22,168 bases of DNA from positions 1-22,168 of the forward strand of contig CAYZTQ010000029.1 in NCBI GenBank assembly GCA_964481445.1, read 5' to 3'. The stretch comes from UBA1038 sp964481445 (GTDB lineage: Bacteria > Bacillota > Clostridia > Christensenellales > Aristaeellaceae). The notes under the pieces were generated by a model. It was not told the DNA's origin. It saw nothing but the letters and a program-made list of their open reading frames with translations, and did no database searches. The position numbers and the translations under genes are program-made. Shown in pieces: positions 8,201 to 14,252 of the stretch. Position 1 is the stretch's first letter. The number at the start of each line of letters is the position of its first letter.

Positions 8201-8786
8201 AATCGGAGAGCCTGCCGGTTTCGGCAAGCTCGAGCTGCTTTTCGAGCCACTCCCACGGCGCTTCCTGCGCGCGCAGAAAGGTATAGAGACTGCGCGCCAT
8301 CTCCTCGATCTGCGCGTCTTCATACTGCTCGATCAGGCGCCTTGCGTCCTCATCCGGCTGCGCGTAGAGCAGCTCCATCTCTTCATCGAGGGCGCGCGAC
8401 TGCAGGCTCGAAAGCAGCCCGGCGTCGCCCACGGCGCTTTCCGGGTCGGTGCCGGCCACCTGAAAGTGGCGGCGGATCAGCTTGATACAGAACTGGTGCA
8501 GGGTGCTGATGTCGGCGCTGCCGATCCGGGCCCGCTGCGCGCGCAGCGCGGCGTCCCCCCTGGATTCCCTCGTCAGGGCCTTCTGCAGGCGCTCGCGCAT
8601 TTCGCCCGCCGCCGCCTTGGTGAAGGTGACGACGAGCATCTGCTCGATATCGATGCCCTCGCGCAGCAGCGCGAGGATGCGCTCAATCAATACGGCGGTC
8701 TTGCCGGAGCCTGCCGCCGCGCTGACCAGTATGCTGTGATTGCGCGACGCGATGGCTGCCTTTTGTTTTTGCGTCCATTCAGGCAT
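5214..8786 (-). CDS. addA: ATP-dependent helicase/nuclease subunit A (AddA)
   Basis: This 1190-residue UvrD-like superfamily 1 helicase has a fused C-terminal nuclease. Motifs seen are Q-motif WTQKQ at the N-terminus, Walker A AAAGSGKT (residues 23-30), LFVDEYQDIS (motif II), VGDVKQSIYRFR (motif III region), VRIMTIHKSKGLEFPLVFLP (motif V), LLYVAMTRAKERL (motif VI), and the nuclease LIDYKTD near residue 1112. AddAB processes double-strand breaks to Chi and loads RecA. The start chosen has GGAGG six bases upstream and overlaps the ppx-like gene by eight bases; a longer in-frame reading to 8834 adds unrelated residues. AddB, which AddA needs as partner and which normally sits immediately upstream, is not in this window. 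An acidic insert (about residues 500-535, rich in Glu) sits in the middle. Confidence 0.95.
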   Translation of the reverse strand: MPEWTQKQKAAIASRNHSILVSAAAGSGKTAVLIERILALLREGIDIEQMLVVTFTKAAAGEMRERLQKALTRESRGDAALRAQRARIGSADISTLHQFCIKLIRRHFQVAGTDPESAVGDAGLLSSLQSRALDEEMELLYAQPDEDARRLIEQYEDAQIEEMARSLYTFLRAQEAPWEWLEKQLELAETGRLSDFPWYGQLREAALREAERALSLTERCLELTQRPQGPARYDSAAKTDREMARAILDALRQQGELPEDWKAELVRLPGGRIPEGESPELRAQFQALRSEAKKSLEEALGLLPRGEAAKAKAAADIFYTLPALRALSALTRRMHERYGEYKRRRQLWDFSDLEHLALACLKDPLVRAREQRHYKALFVDEYQDISRIQEAIIRLLHGEESSLFMVGDVKQSIYRFRLAEPGLFLDKYSRFDEDEQAAERVITLSQNFRSRDNILLCVNHVFDHTLSGGALEIGYGSEERLYPGHHSAFDPPVELHLIVPSQGEVEEEESAPAPEDAQEEEGAAGDDSGETPAACEREALLMAQLMHQLRGSPVREGEGTRPMSWRDMVILLRSASGRAGMMARVLTAQGIPVYSDADRQFFDLIEVSDVLNLLHVLDNPYDDERLLAALAAPPFEFGPIELERLRSLGDRNRPVYEVFFSLRDSEPLLKDALDTMDSWRLACQNRPLDSFLRWLLRETGIYARAGAKPEGELRRGNLRLLCERAGPNPLPQTLHGFLARVKEARQDGESRAAATLGAGEDVVRIMTIHKSKGLEFPLVFLPDLSHRFRTGRQRDEQLLLDSEEGAALRLVDPEKRLTFDTLWGKAIQLKKAGQTRAEEARLLYVAMTRAKERLILLSSPRSIDSERAKWQLACGSGGADKASSMLEWVGASLWPALESGENAFYEAPGGGHFDLFWHGAGQLRMEAPALKDPAFPPLGSEKPSEEIKAMLAPLPKPAGYPMKLSVTQLTHRNAAVEEETAGVKRLPLEELLQPASAQTRLPGAERGTAAHKALGSLPLAALRGLSGEALLSALKKELDSLKERHILSEAERGAVEPAALARFYESGLGQRLLRAGQAEREWPFTLACENGLILQGVLDCCFLEEGGWVLIDYKTDRAAPETIESRYRDQLRWYMRALRDITGQPVKNAYLYALQYGGLIEVTEEKPITYQESAAENTQESGGNGGCTAG

Positions 8787-9711
8787 CCGGATCCTCCGAG
8801 GGGCAGCAGTACAGCCTGTACAGGTAGCCGTCAAGGTTGTTGCGCCGCGTCACGCGGATGCTGTCGATCCCGAGCCTTTCCATCAGGCAGTTGAGGATGA
8901 CAAGGCCCGTGGGCAGGATGTGCACGCGGCTGGGCGGCAGGCCGGGCAGGCGCGCGCGCTCTTCTTTATTCATCGGCGCGAGGCGCAGCAGCCACTGCTC
9001 CGCCTGCTGCCTCGTCACCTCTTTTTCCTCAGGGCAGGGCAAATCCCAGGGCTGCTTTAGCATCATGTTGACCATCGTGGTGCCGGTGCCGCCCACCAGC
9101 GTCCAGCCTTCGGGCGGTTCGGGCAGGGCGGCAAGGCCGCGGCTGATGATATCCCTGGCGATCTGCTTTGCCTTTTCAAGGCCCTCCAGACTGTCTACCC
9201 GCTGCATCTGCAAGAGGCGGCTTGCGCCCAGCTGCAGGCTGCGCGCGAAGGAGGGGCCGCTTTCCGCGGTGCCGACGGCGATCTCGGCGGAACCACCCCC
9301 GATGTCGATCATGCCCTGCAGGCCCTCCCGCGGGGGGATGGCCGTCGCGCCCAGAAAAGAAAGCCGCGCCTCCTCCTCGCCCGAAATGATGCGCGTCAGC
9401 ATCATGGGCGCGAGGGCGGCGATATAAAAATCAAGCTCGTGGCGGTTGAGCGCATCGCGCACGGCGCTGGTGGCGATCAGGCGCACCTGCCCGGCGCCCG
9501 CCTGACGCGCCTCGTAATGCAATTTGGATACAGCCCTCGCGCAGCGCTCCATGCCCGCCTCGCTGAACTTCTTTCTGTCGTCCATCGACAAAAAAAGCGC
9601 CGTCTCCTCACGCCCGCGCACGGGGTCGGAGAGCGACCTGTCCAGATTTGCCGTCAGCATTCTGGTGGAGTTGGAGCCGATGGCGATGACGCCAAGACGC
9701 GGCGCGCTCAT
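8779..9711 (-). CDS. Ppx/GppA family phosphatase (short form)
   Basis: The 310-residue product has the actin-like phosphatase fold of exopolyphosphatase/guanosine pentaphosphatase. Visible features are IGSNSTRML at the N-terminus, ATSAVRDALNR, SGEEEARLSFLGA with the catalytic Glu region, and DIGGGSAEIAVG (phosphate-2 loop). Family members hydrolyse polyphosphate or pppGpp. This is the short, catalytic-domains-only form and lacks the C-terminal HD-like domain of E. coli Ppx. The residue before IGSNS is Ala, where most members have Asp (DxGSNS); this could change activity. It overlaps the upstream divIC-like gene by four bases and addA by eight. Grouping of a DivIC-like gene with a Ppx gene also occurs in other clostridia, as I recall. 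The substrate is not assignable. Confidence 0.85.
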   Translation of the reverse strand: MSAPRLGVIAIGSNSTRMLTANLDRSLSDPVRGREETALFLSMDDRKKFSEAGMERCARAVSKLHYEARQAGAGQVRLIATSAVRDALNRHELDFYIAALAPMMLTRIISGEEEARLSFLGATAIPPREGLQGMIDIGGGSAEIAVGTAESGPSFARSLQLGASRLLQMQRVDSLEGLEKAKQIARDIISRGLAALPEPPEGWTLVGGTGTTMVNMMLKQPWDLPCPEEKEVTRQQAEQWLLRLAPMNKEERARLPGLPPSRVHILPTGLVILNCLMERLGIDSIRVTRRNNLDGYLYRLYCCPSEDPDA

Positions 9712-10061
9712 GGCTGCGGGGACGCGGCGGGCATCCCTTCCTCTCCCCAGAGCACCTCCGGGTTGGTGACGACAAAGCGGATCTCGCCGTCCGCCAGATA
9801 GCCGTAGCGCGTGCGGGCCTCGTTGGCGATAAACTCGTCCGTGCCGGCGAGCGCCAGCTGGTTTTTAAGGTCGTTGACCTGCCGCTCTTTCTCGGCGACC
9901 AGGCGGCCGCCCTCCTGCGCCATTTCGCGCAGCTGGCCGAGATCGCGGTTCAGACCGGCGTTGATGACGGTAAACAGGGCAGCGAGCATAAACAGAACCG
10001 TGACCAGCACAAGGCCGGACACCTGCTGATAGCGCAGCTTGTAAAAGCGGCTTCGGGCCAT
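9708..10061 (-). CDS. FtsB/DivIC-like septum formation initiator
   Basis: This 117-residue protein has a short basic cytoplasmic start (MARSRFYKLRYQQ), one transmembrane helix at about residues 14-36, and an extracellular coiled coil at about 40-75. A FIANEARTRYGYLADGEI segment follows, typical of the FtsB/DivIC family (EeiARekLgy...). Such proteins form the FtsL-FtsB/DivIC-FtsQ subcomplex that activates septal peptidoglycan synthesis. The second of two adjacent ATGs was chosen because GGGAGG lies six bases upstream of it and only three from the first. It is the first gene of the operon leading to ppx, addA and nadD, under a TGGTATAAT promoter. Family assignment rests on architecture and the C-terminal motif, so DivIC cannot be separated from FtsB or FtsL-like paralogues. 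Confidence 0.8.
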   Translation of the reverse strand: MARSRFYKLRYQQVSGLVLVTVLFMLAALFTVINAGLNRDLGQLREMAQEGGRLVAEKERQVNDLKNQLALAGTDEFIANEARTRYGYLADGEIRFVVTNPEVLWGEEGMPAASPQP

Positions 10062-10097
10062 CATGAACCTCCCTTTGTTGGGCTTGCTTGTAACTGT

Positions 10098-10106
10098 ATT
10101 ATACCA
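10098..10106 (-). promoter_or_regulatory. Extended -10 promoter for the divIC-ppx-addA-nadD operon
   Basis: On the minus strand this reads TGGTATAAT, about 36 bases ahead of the divIC-like start. The best -35 at 17 bp spacing is TTCCCG, which is poor, so the TG extension probably carries recognition. The 11 bases GTGGTATAATA are identical to those at the dxs promoter. Confidence 0.75.
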
Positions 10107-10194
10107 CAATTTCCCATGGCGGGAAGATGCGCCGCGCAGAGGGGAAGCGTGCCGCGGGGCTTCGGTTCAACAATTTTCAAACATTTCATAATTG

Positions 10195-10222
10195 CCGCCC
10201 GGGCGTTCTTGCCCTCGGGCGG
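10195..10222. repeat. GC-rich inverted repeat overlapping the -35 of the lipoprotein promoter
   Basis: CCGCCCGGGC and GCCC-TC-GGGCGG can form a stem of ten pairs with a two-base bulge and a GTTCTT loop. The right arm covers the TTGCCC -35 element of the promoter for the gene at 10296. It lies upstream of transcription, so it is not a leader structure. A protein operator or chance GC-rich complementarity are both possible. Confidence 0.4.
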
Positions 10223-10237
10223 AGTTCAGGATATAAT
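10209..10237 (+). promoter_or_regulatory. Sigma-A type promoter for the parvulin-like lipoprotein
   Basis: The -35 TTGCCC (10209-10214) is 17 bases from a perfect -10 TATAAT (10232-10237). Transcription would start near 10244, giving a leader of about 50 bases before the ATG at 10296. It diverges from the divIC operon promoter about 130 bp away. Confidence 0.8.
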
Positions 10238-10295
10238 AAACAACATGAATTCGCGGGCCCGGCCCGATATTTGTAAGCGAATGGAGAACAATCCG

Positions 10296-11657
10296 ATGAA
10301 GAAAACCCTGCTCCTTCTTGTGCTCGCCCTGTCGCTGGTTCTCAGCGGCTGCTCTTTGGTGGTCAAAGACCCTGAGGTCGACGCAAGACAGGTAATTGTG
10401 GAGATCAACGGTCAGCAGGTGGACAAGCAGAGCTTCAACGCCACCTACAACACCCTGCTGAGCCAGGAGCTGCAGCTGCAGCAGATGTACAAGATGTACG
10501 GCATGCAGGCCCCCGCCATCGACTACGAGGGGTTGAAGGTCAAGGCCAAGGACGCGGCCATCCGCAGCGAGATCATCCGCCAGCAGGCTGAAAAGCTGAA
10601 CATGCAGGAGCTGACGGAGGAAGAGAAGGCCAAGTTGGCTGAGGATACCGAAAGCACCTACAAAAACACGCTGGAACAGCTGAAGAACTATTATCTGAAG
10701 GATACCAAGCTGGAGGGCGAGGCGCTGGATAAAGAGCTGGCCAACCTGGCCGAGCAGACCGGCAACACCAAAGAGAGCATCGAGGGTTCCCTCAAGACCG
10801 ATCTTGTCACCGGCAAGCTGCGCAGCGAAACGGTGAAGGACGTCGCCGTCAGCGAAGAAGAGACCAGGGCCGAGTATGACGCGAAGGTGGAGAAGGATAA
10901 GACCGCCTACGCCGAGAAGCCCGACAGCTACGGCAGCGATGTGAACGGCGGCAAGTCGCCCTACTTCGCGCCCGAAGGCTACCGCTATGTCAAGCAGGTG
11001 CTGGTCAAGTTCCTGGCGGAAGACGAGACCGAGATCGACCGCATCCAGGGCGAGAAGACCACGGCCGACACCGAGCTGCAGAAGGCGAGGGACGCCAAGA
11101 CCGCCAACGAGACTGCCATGGCCAGGGAAGGCATCACCGAGGACGAGAAGAAGGCGCTGGAGGATAAGGTGCCCGAGCTGGACGCCGCCATCACCGCCGC
11201 GCAGGAAAAGGCCGACAAGCTGGCGCAGGATCTGCTGGCCGCCCGCAACAAGGGCTACGAGGCCATCCTGCCCAAGGCGCAGGAGGTCTACAACCGCGCC
11301 GCCGCCAAGGAAGATTTTGACGCCCTCGTAAAGGAATATAACGAGGACAAGGGCATGCCCGAAAAGGGCTACGCCGTGCGCGAAGGCTTTGCCAGCTTTG
11401 ACGAGGCCTTTGTAAAGCCCGCCATGGCGCTTGCCGCCATCGGCGATGTGGCCGAGCCCTCGCAGGGCCTCTACGGTTACTACATTGTGCAGTACGCCGC
11501 CGACATCACCCCCGGCCCCGTGGACTATGACAGCGTGAAGGAAACCGTGCACAAAGAGCTGCTCGACAAAAAGCAGGCCGACACCTGGGAAGCCGCCATC
11601 ACCGGCTGGACCGAGGCTGCCGACATCAAGGAGCATATGGAGCGGCTGAGCAACTGA
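10296..11657 (+). CDS. Parvulin-like (SurA/PrsA-type) foldase lipoprotein with coiled-coil insert
   Basis: The 453-residue product begins with a lipoprotein signal peptide: MKK, hydrophobic stretch, then LVLSGC with the lipid-attached Cys at residue 19. An N-terminal SurA/PrsA-like chaperone region follows (VEINGQQVDKQSFNATYNTLL and helical, Lys/Glu-rich sequence to about 215). The C-terminal part resembles a parvulin rotamase: VKQVLVKFL at about 232, then AKEDFDALVKEYNEDKGMPEKGYAVREG and YGYYIVQYAADITPG. Between the first strand and the rest is an insert of about 80 residues (240-320) rich in Glu, Lys and Ala that looks like a helical hairpin. Members fold secreted proteins outside the membrane. 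The ATG at 10296 is chosen because GGAGAA lies nine bases upstream and the signal peptide begins there. An ATG 15 bases earlier has no good ribosome site. Isomerase activity is uncertain. Confidence 0.8.
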   Translation: MKKTLLLLVLALSLVLSGCSLVVKDPEVDARQVIVEINGQQVDKQSFNATYNTLLSQELQLQQMYKMYGMQAPAIDYEGLKVKAKDAAIRSEIIRQQAEKLNMQELTEEEKAKLAEDTESTYKNTLEQLKNYYLKDTKLEGEALDKELANLAEQTGNTKESIEGSLKTDLVTGKLRSETVKDVAVSEEETRAEYDAKVEKDKTAYAEKPDSYGSDVNGGKSPYFAPEGYRYVKQVLVKFLAEDETEIDRIQGEKTTADTELQKARDAKTANETAMAREGITEDEKKALEDKVPELDAAITAAQEKADKLAQDLLAARNKGYEAILPKAQEVYNRAAAKEDFDALVKEYNEDKGMPEKGYAVREGFASFDEAFVKPAMALAAIGDVAEPSQGLYGYYIVQYAADITPGPVDYDSVKETVHKELLDKKQADTWEAAITGWTEAADIKEHMERLSN

Positions 11658-11666
11658 TTTCAGCTG

Positions 11667-11710
11667 ACAAAGCTTCCCCTCCCGGGCATAGCCCGGGAGG
11701 GGCTTTGTTA
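11667..11710 (+). terminator. Strong intrinsic terminator after the lipoprotein gene
   Basis: CCCCTCCCGGGC, loop ATA, GCCCGGGAGGGG forms 12 GC-rich pairs. The flanks ACAAAG and CTTTGT extend the stem past a three-base bulge. A short CTTTGTT tail follows. It starts 10 bases beyond the stop codon. The T-run is modest, but the near-symmetry allows action on both strands. Confidence 0.85.
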
Positions 11711-11790
11711 TGCAGGAGTAAAATTATTTTGCGATAAGACATTGAAGCATCAAGCGTCATGGGCAAATGGCCTTTTCGAATGACAAACCC

Positions 11791-11882
11791 AACCGTACAT
11801 ATTTCCAACTTTCAACCGTACAGATTTTGAGTTTATAACCGTACACATTTTGGATTTTCAACCGTACAGATTTCAGATTCAA
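11791..11882. repeat. Four tandem 23-bp direct repeats with an AACCGTACA core
   Basis: AACCGTACA occurs exactly at 11791, 11814, 11837 and 11860, a strict 23-bp period. Each core is followed by NATTT and then a variable, T-rich tail, so the whole 23-bp unit is a degenerate repeat. On the opposite strand each core reads TGTACGGTT. Regular arrays of this length resemble the multiple transposase-binding sites at the ends of IS21-, Tn7- or Mu-like elements, or an array of regulator sites. No transposase or matching opposite end is in the window, so if it is a mobile-element end it is a relic. The 23-bp spacing is too short for CRISPR. Confidence 0.85.
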
Positions 11883-11984
11883 AGCCGCGGGGATTCACGA
11901 GCCTGCCGTGAACGGAGGATTTCGCGGCCTGTCGCCTATGGATAGAGCATCAAAGTCAACAAAACGCAAATCAGCCTTTTCCTC

Positions 11985-12013
11985 TTTACAAAGCCCCGCG
12001 AAGGCTGTATGAT
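11985..12013 (+). promoter_or_regulatory. Sigma-A promoter of the radical SAM/DUF4130 operon
   Basis: The -35 TTTACA (11985-11990) is 17 bases from the -10 TATGAT (12008-12013), one mismatch each from consensus. Transcription would start near 12020, immediately at the LexA-type palindrome, giving a leader of about 57 bases. Confidence 0.8.
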
Positions 12014-12015
12014 GG

Positions 12016-12041
12016 ATAAAGAGAACAAATGTTCTCTTTAT
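12016..12041. promoter_or_regulatory. LexA/DinR-type SOS box, perfect 26-bp palindrome
   Basis: ATAAAGAGAACA and TGTTCTCTTTAT are exact inverted repeats around a central AA. The core GAAC-AAAT-GTTC (12023-12034) fits the Firmicutes LexA consensus GAAC-N4-GTTC. It begins two bases after the -10 and covers the predicted transcription start, the usual place for a LexA repressor site. The half-site match and position are seen; LexA binding is inferred. The ATG inside it (12029) is not the start codon of the downstream gene. Confidence 0.8.
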
Positions 12042-12076
12042 TCCCTAACCGGACGCGCGGCACAGGAGGGCGGGGC

Positions 12077-13387
12077 ATGGATTTGATGGACAAGCTGACG
12101 ATACTCGCGGACAGCGCCAAGTACGACGCGGCCTGCACCTCTTCGGGCGCGGACCGGCCGGGCTTTGCCCTGCCGATGGGCTGCTGCCACTCCTTCTCGG
12201 CGGACGGGCGCTGCATCAGCCTGCTCAAGGTGCTGATGAGCAACGACTGCGTGTTCGACTGCAAATACTGCGTGAACCGGGCAAGCAATGACCGGCCCCG
12301 CGCCTCCTTCACGCCGGAGGAGCTGGCGCAGCTCACCCTGGGCTTTTACAGGCGCAACTACATCGAGGGCCTGTTTCTTTCGAGCGGCGTCATCAAGACC
12401 CCCGACCACACCATGCAGCAGATGATCAGCGCACTGCGCCTGCTGCGCGGGCCCTACGGTTTTCAGGGCTATATCCACGCCAAGACCATCCCGGGCGCCT
12501 CGCCCGATCTGGTGCGCGAGCTGGGGCTGCTCGCGGACCGCCTGAGCGTCAACATCGAGCTGCCCAGCGAGGAGAGCCTGAGGCGGCTCTGCCCCAACAA
12601 GCGAAAGGAAGCAATCCTTGCCCCCATGCGACAGATTGCCGAGGAGGGCGCAGGCGAAAGCAGTGCGCTCAGCCTCCGCAGGGGCGCGCCGAAGTTCGCG
12701 CCTGCCGGGCAGTCCACCCAGCTGATCATCGGCGCGAGCCCGGAGAGCGATTATCGCATCATCAGCCTGGCCTCGGCCATGTACAAAAAGTACGGCCTGC
12801 GGCGGGTGTTCTACTCGGCCTACATCCCCGCGGTAGCGGACAGCCTGCTGCCTTCGGTCGATACCAAGCCGCCGCTGCTGCGCGAGCACAGGCTGTATCA
12901 GGCCGATTTTCTGATGCGGCAGTACGGCTTTGAGGCGGGCGAGATCCTGAGCGAAAACCTGCCCAACCTGAACCCCTATCTGGATCCCAAGTGCAACTGG
13001 GCGGTCAACCACCTGGACCGCTTTCCCGTGGACGTGAACCGCGCGCCGCTGGAAACCTTGCTGCGCGTGCCGGGCATCGGCCCCGGGGGCGCGCGCAAAA
13101 TCGTGACGGCGAGGCGGCAGGGGAAGGTGGATACCGGGCAGCTGCGGCGCATGGGCATCGTTTTGAAGCGCGCGCAGTATTTTATCGTCGCCTCGGATTT
13201 TCGGCCCGCCCTGCGGCCGGACAGGCAGGGCACGGCGCGCGCCCTGATCGACCCCGGGGTGCACCAATTCGGTATGGAGCAGCTTTCCATGTTTCACGAT
13301 TTCGGGCTGCTGCCGGGCGGCGGCGATGTGCGCAGCCTGACGGAGGCGGTGGAGGAGGCGGTCAGGTGTACGGCGGCAGGCTTGTAA
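12077..13387 (+). CDS. Radical SAM protein, putative DNA repair/modification (TIGR03916-like)
   Basis: The 436-residue product has the radical SAM cluster motif CVFDCKYC (Cys58, Cys62, Cys65). Before it is a conserved Cys-rich N-terminus (Cys20, then GCCHSF at 35-40, Cys46). The core barrel continues with NIELPSEESLRRLCPNK and QLIIGASPESDYRI. A C-terminal helix-hairpin-helix, LLRVPGIGPGGARKIV at about 328-343, suggests DNA binding. This matches the uncharacterised family 'putative DNA modification/repair radical SAM protein', which is genomically linked to a partner (next gene) that in proteobacteria is often fused to a uracil-DNA glycosylase-like domain. The start at 12077 has AGGAGGG six bases upstream. 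The SOS box in front supports a repair role. Substrate and reaction are unknown. Confidence 0.88.
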   Translation: MDLMDKLTILADSAKYDAACTSSGADRPGFALPMGCCHSFSADGRCISLLKVLMSNDCVFDCKYCVNRASNDRPRASFTPEELAQLTLGFYRRNYIEGLFLSSGVIKTPDHTMQQMISALRLLRGPYGFQGYIHAKTIPGASPDLVRELGLLADRLSVNIELPSEESLRRLCPNKRKEAILAPMRQIAEEGAGESSALSLRRGAPKFAPAGQSTQLIIGASPESDYRIISLASAMYKKYGLRRVFYSAYIPAVADSLLPSVDTKPPLLREHRLYQADFLMRQYGFEAGEILSENLPNLNPYLDPKCNWAVNHLDRFPVDVNRAPLETLLRVPGIGPGGARKIVTARRQGKVDTGQLRRMGIVLKRAQYFIVASDFRPALRPDRQGTARALIDPGVHQFGMEQLSMFHDFGLLPGGGDVRSLTEAVEEAVRCTAAGL

Positions 13388-14145
13388 AGGAGCAGACGCA
13401 GGCGGTCTACTGCTACGACGGCAGCTTTGAGGGCTTTCTCTGCTGCGTGTACGACAGCGTGTACAGACACGAGATGCCCCTTGCCATCACGCAGGAGGAG
13501 GATTATCCCTCGCTGCTGGGCAGCGTGCGCTTTGTGGCCGCCGACCCTGTGCGGGCCGAGCGGGTCAGGGCCTCGATCCCGGCAAAAATCTCCCCCCGGG
13601 CGCTGGAATTGTGCGTCAATGTGTTCTGCAGCTGCCTTGAAGGGAAAGAGCTGCTGCTGCTCCGTTTCCTGCTGCGCGGCTACCGGGAGGGCGGCAGCCT
13701 CTGCTATAAGCTGGGCGACGAGCTGGTATCCAAACTGGTGCTGGCCGAGCGCCACCTTCTGCACGAGGCGCATCTATTAAAGGGCTTTACCCGTTTTGTG
13801 CGCGCGCCGGAGGCCATGGTGGCCTTCATCACGCCCAAAAACTATGTGCTGCCCTATCTTGCCCAGCATTTCTGCCTGCGCATGCGCAAAGAAAACTTCG
13901 CCATCGTGGATAAGACGCACAGGACGGCGCTCGTTTACCGCAGGGGGAAGGCCGAGATCCTTCGGGTGGAGCGGATCGAGCCGCCCGCGCTCAGCCCCGG
14001 AGAAATCGGCTGGCAGACCCTCTGGCGCCGCTTTTACGATACCATCGCCATCGAGGGGCGCGAAAACCCGCGCTGCCGCATGCGCAACATGCCCAAAAGG
14101 TACTGGGAGAACATGCCGGAAGTGGCGCATCTGTTGAAGAAATAA
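13366..14145 (+). CDS. DUF4130/TIGR03915 family putative DNA repair protein, partner of the radical SAM protein
   Basis: The 259-residue product begins VYCYDGSFEGFLCCVY, the family's N-terminal signature. It ends with LWRRFYDTIAIEGRENPRCRMRNMPKRYWENMPEV, matching the conserved W..FY.....I..R.NP...R.MP..YW block. No catalytic function is established for this family. In many proteobacteria it is the N-terminal part of a fusion to a UdgX/uracil-DNA glycosylase-like domain; here it stands alone. The start is a GTG with GGAGGAGG seven bases upstream. It overlaps the radical SAM gene by 22 bases, so the two are co-translated and both lie behind the SOS box. No uracil-DNA glycosylase gene is in the window. 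Confidence 0.88.
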   Translation: MYGGRLVKEQTQAVYCYDGSFEGFLCCVYDSVYRHEMPLAITQEEDYPSLLGSVRFVAADPVRAERVRASIPAKISPRALELCVNVFCSCLEGKELLLLRFLLRGYREGGSLCYKLGDELVSKLVLAERHLLHEAHLLKGFTRFVRAPEAMVAFITPKNYVLPYLAQHFCLRMRKENFAIVDKTHRTALVYRRGKAEILRVERIEPPALSPGEIGWQTLWRRFYDTIAIEGRENPRCRMRNMPKRYWENMPEVAHLLKK

Positions 14146-14210
14146 GCAAAAAAGCGGCTCTTGATTTGTAACAAGTGCCTCCCCCTCTCCCAAGGCTTGC
14201 GCGTCTCAGG

Positions 14211-14216
14211 TATAAT
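14211..14216 (+). promoter_or_regulatory. Possible -10 for the glycosidase/SH3/DUF2974 cluster
   Basis: A perfect TATAAT lies 36 bases ahead of the ATG at 14253. No recognisable -35 is found at 16-18 bp and there is no TG extension. No clear terminator separates this cluster from the DUF4130 gene, so some read-through from the SOS promoter is possible. Confidence 0.4.
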
Positions 14217-14252
14217 CATGCCGAGGCGGAAGCCGCGGAAGGGGGAGGAAGC

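Larger units (their letters stand above)
11711..12076. other. Gene-free region with repeats and SOS-type control signals
   Basis: No convincing coding region is seen between the terminator and the radical SAM gene. The stretch from 11711 to about 11900 is AT-rich compared with its surroundings, which suggests inserted or non-coding DNA. It holds four 23-bp tandem repeats (11791-11882), a small dyad TTCACG/CGTGAA around 11892-11910, and then the promoter and LexA-type palindrome listed separately. Confidence 0.7.

Noticed and set aside
10167..11636. Long hydrophobic open frame (489 codons) opposite the foldase lipoprotein
   Set aside because: The Leu/Val/Gly-rich sequence is what the reverse complement of Glu/Lys/Ala-rich GC-biased codons produces; it runs through the promoter and leader of the real gene.
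11791..11882. CRISPR array
   Set aside because: The unit is 23 bp in total with only nine fully conserved bases, leaving about 14 bases between cores. There is no leader and no cas gene.
12029..12076. ATG at 12029 as start of the radical SAM gene
   Set aside because: It lies inside the LexA-type palindrome near the transcription start, with no ribosome site; the ATG at 12077 has AGGAGGG at ideal spacing.
13367..13374. TGTACGGC as a further copy of the 23-bp repeat core
   Set aside because: It lacks the TT and T-rich tail, is isolated, and lies within coding sequence.
14146..14210. Terminator between the DUF4130 gene and the second glycosidase
   Set aside because: Only a four-base CTTG/CAAG pairing was found, with no GC stem or T-run.
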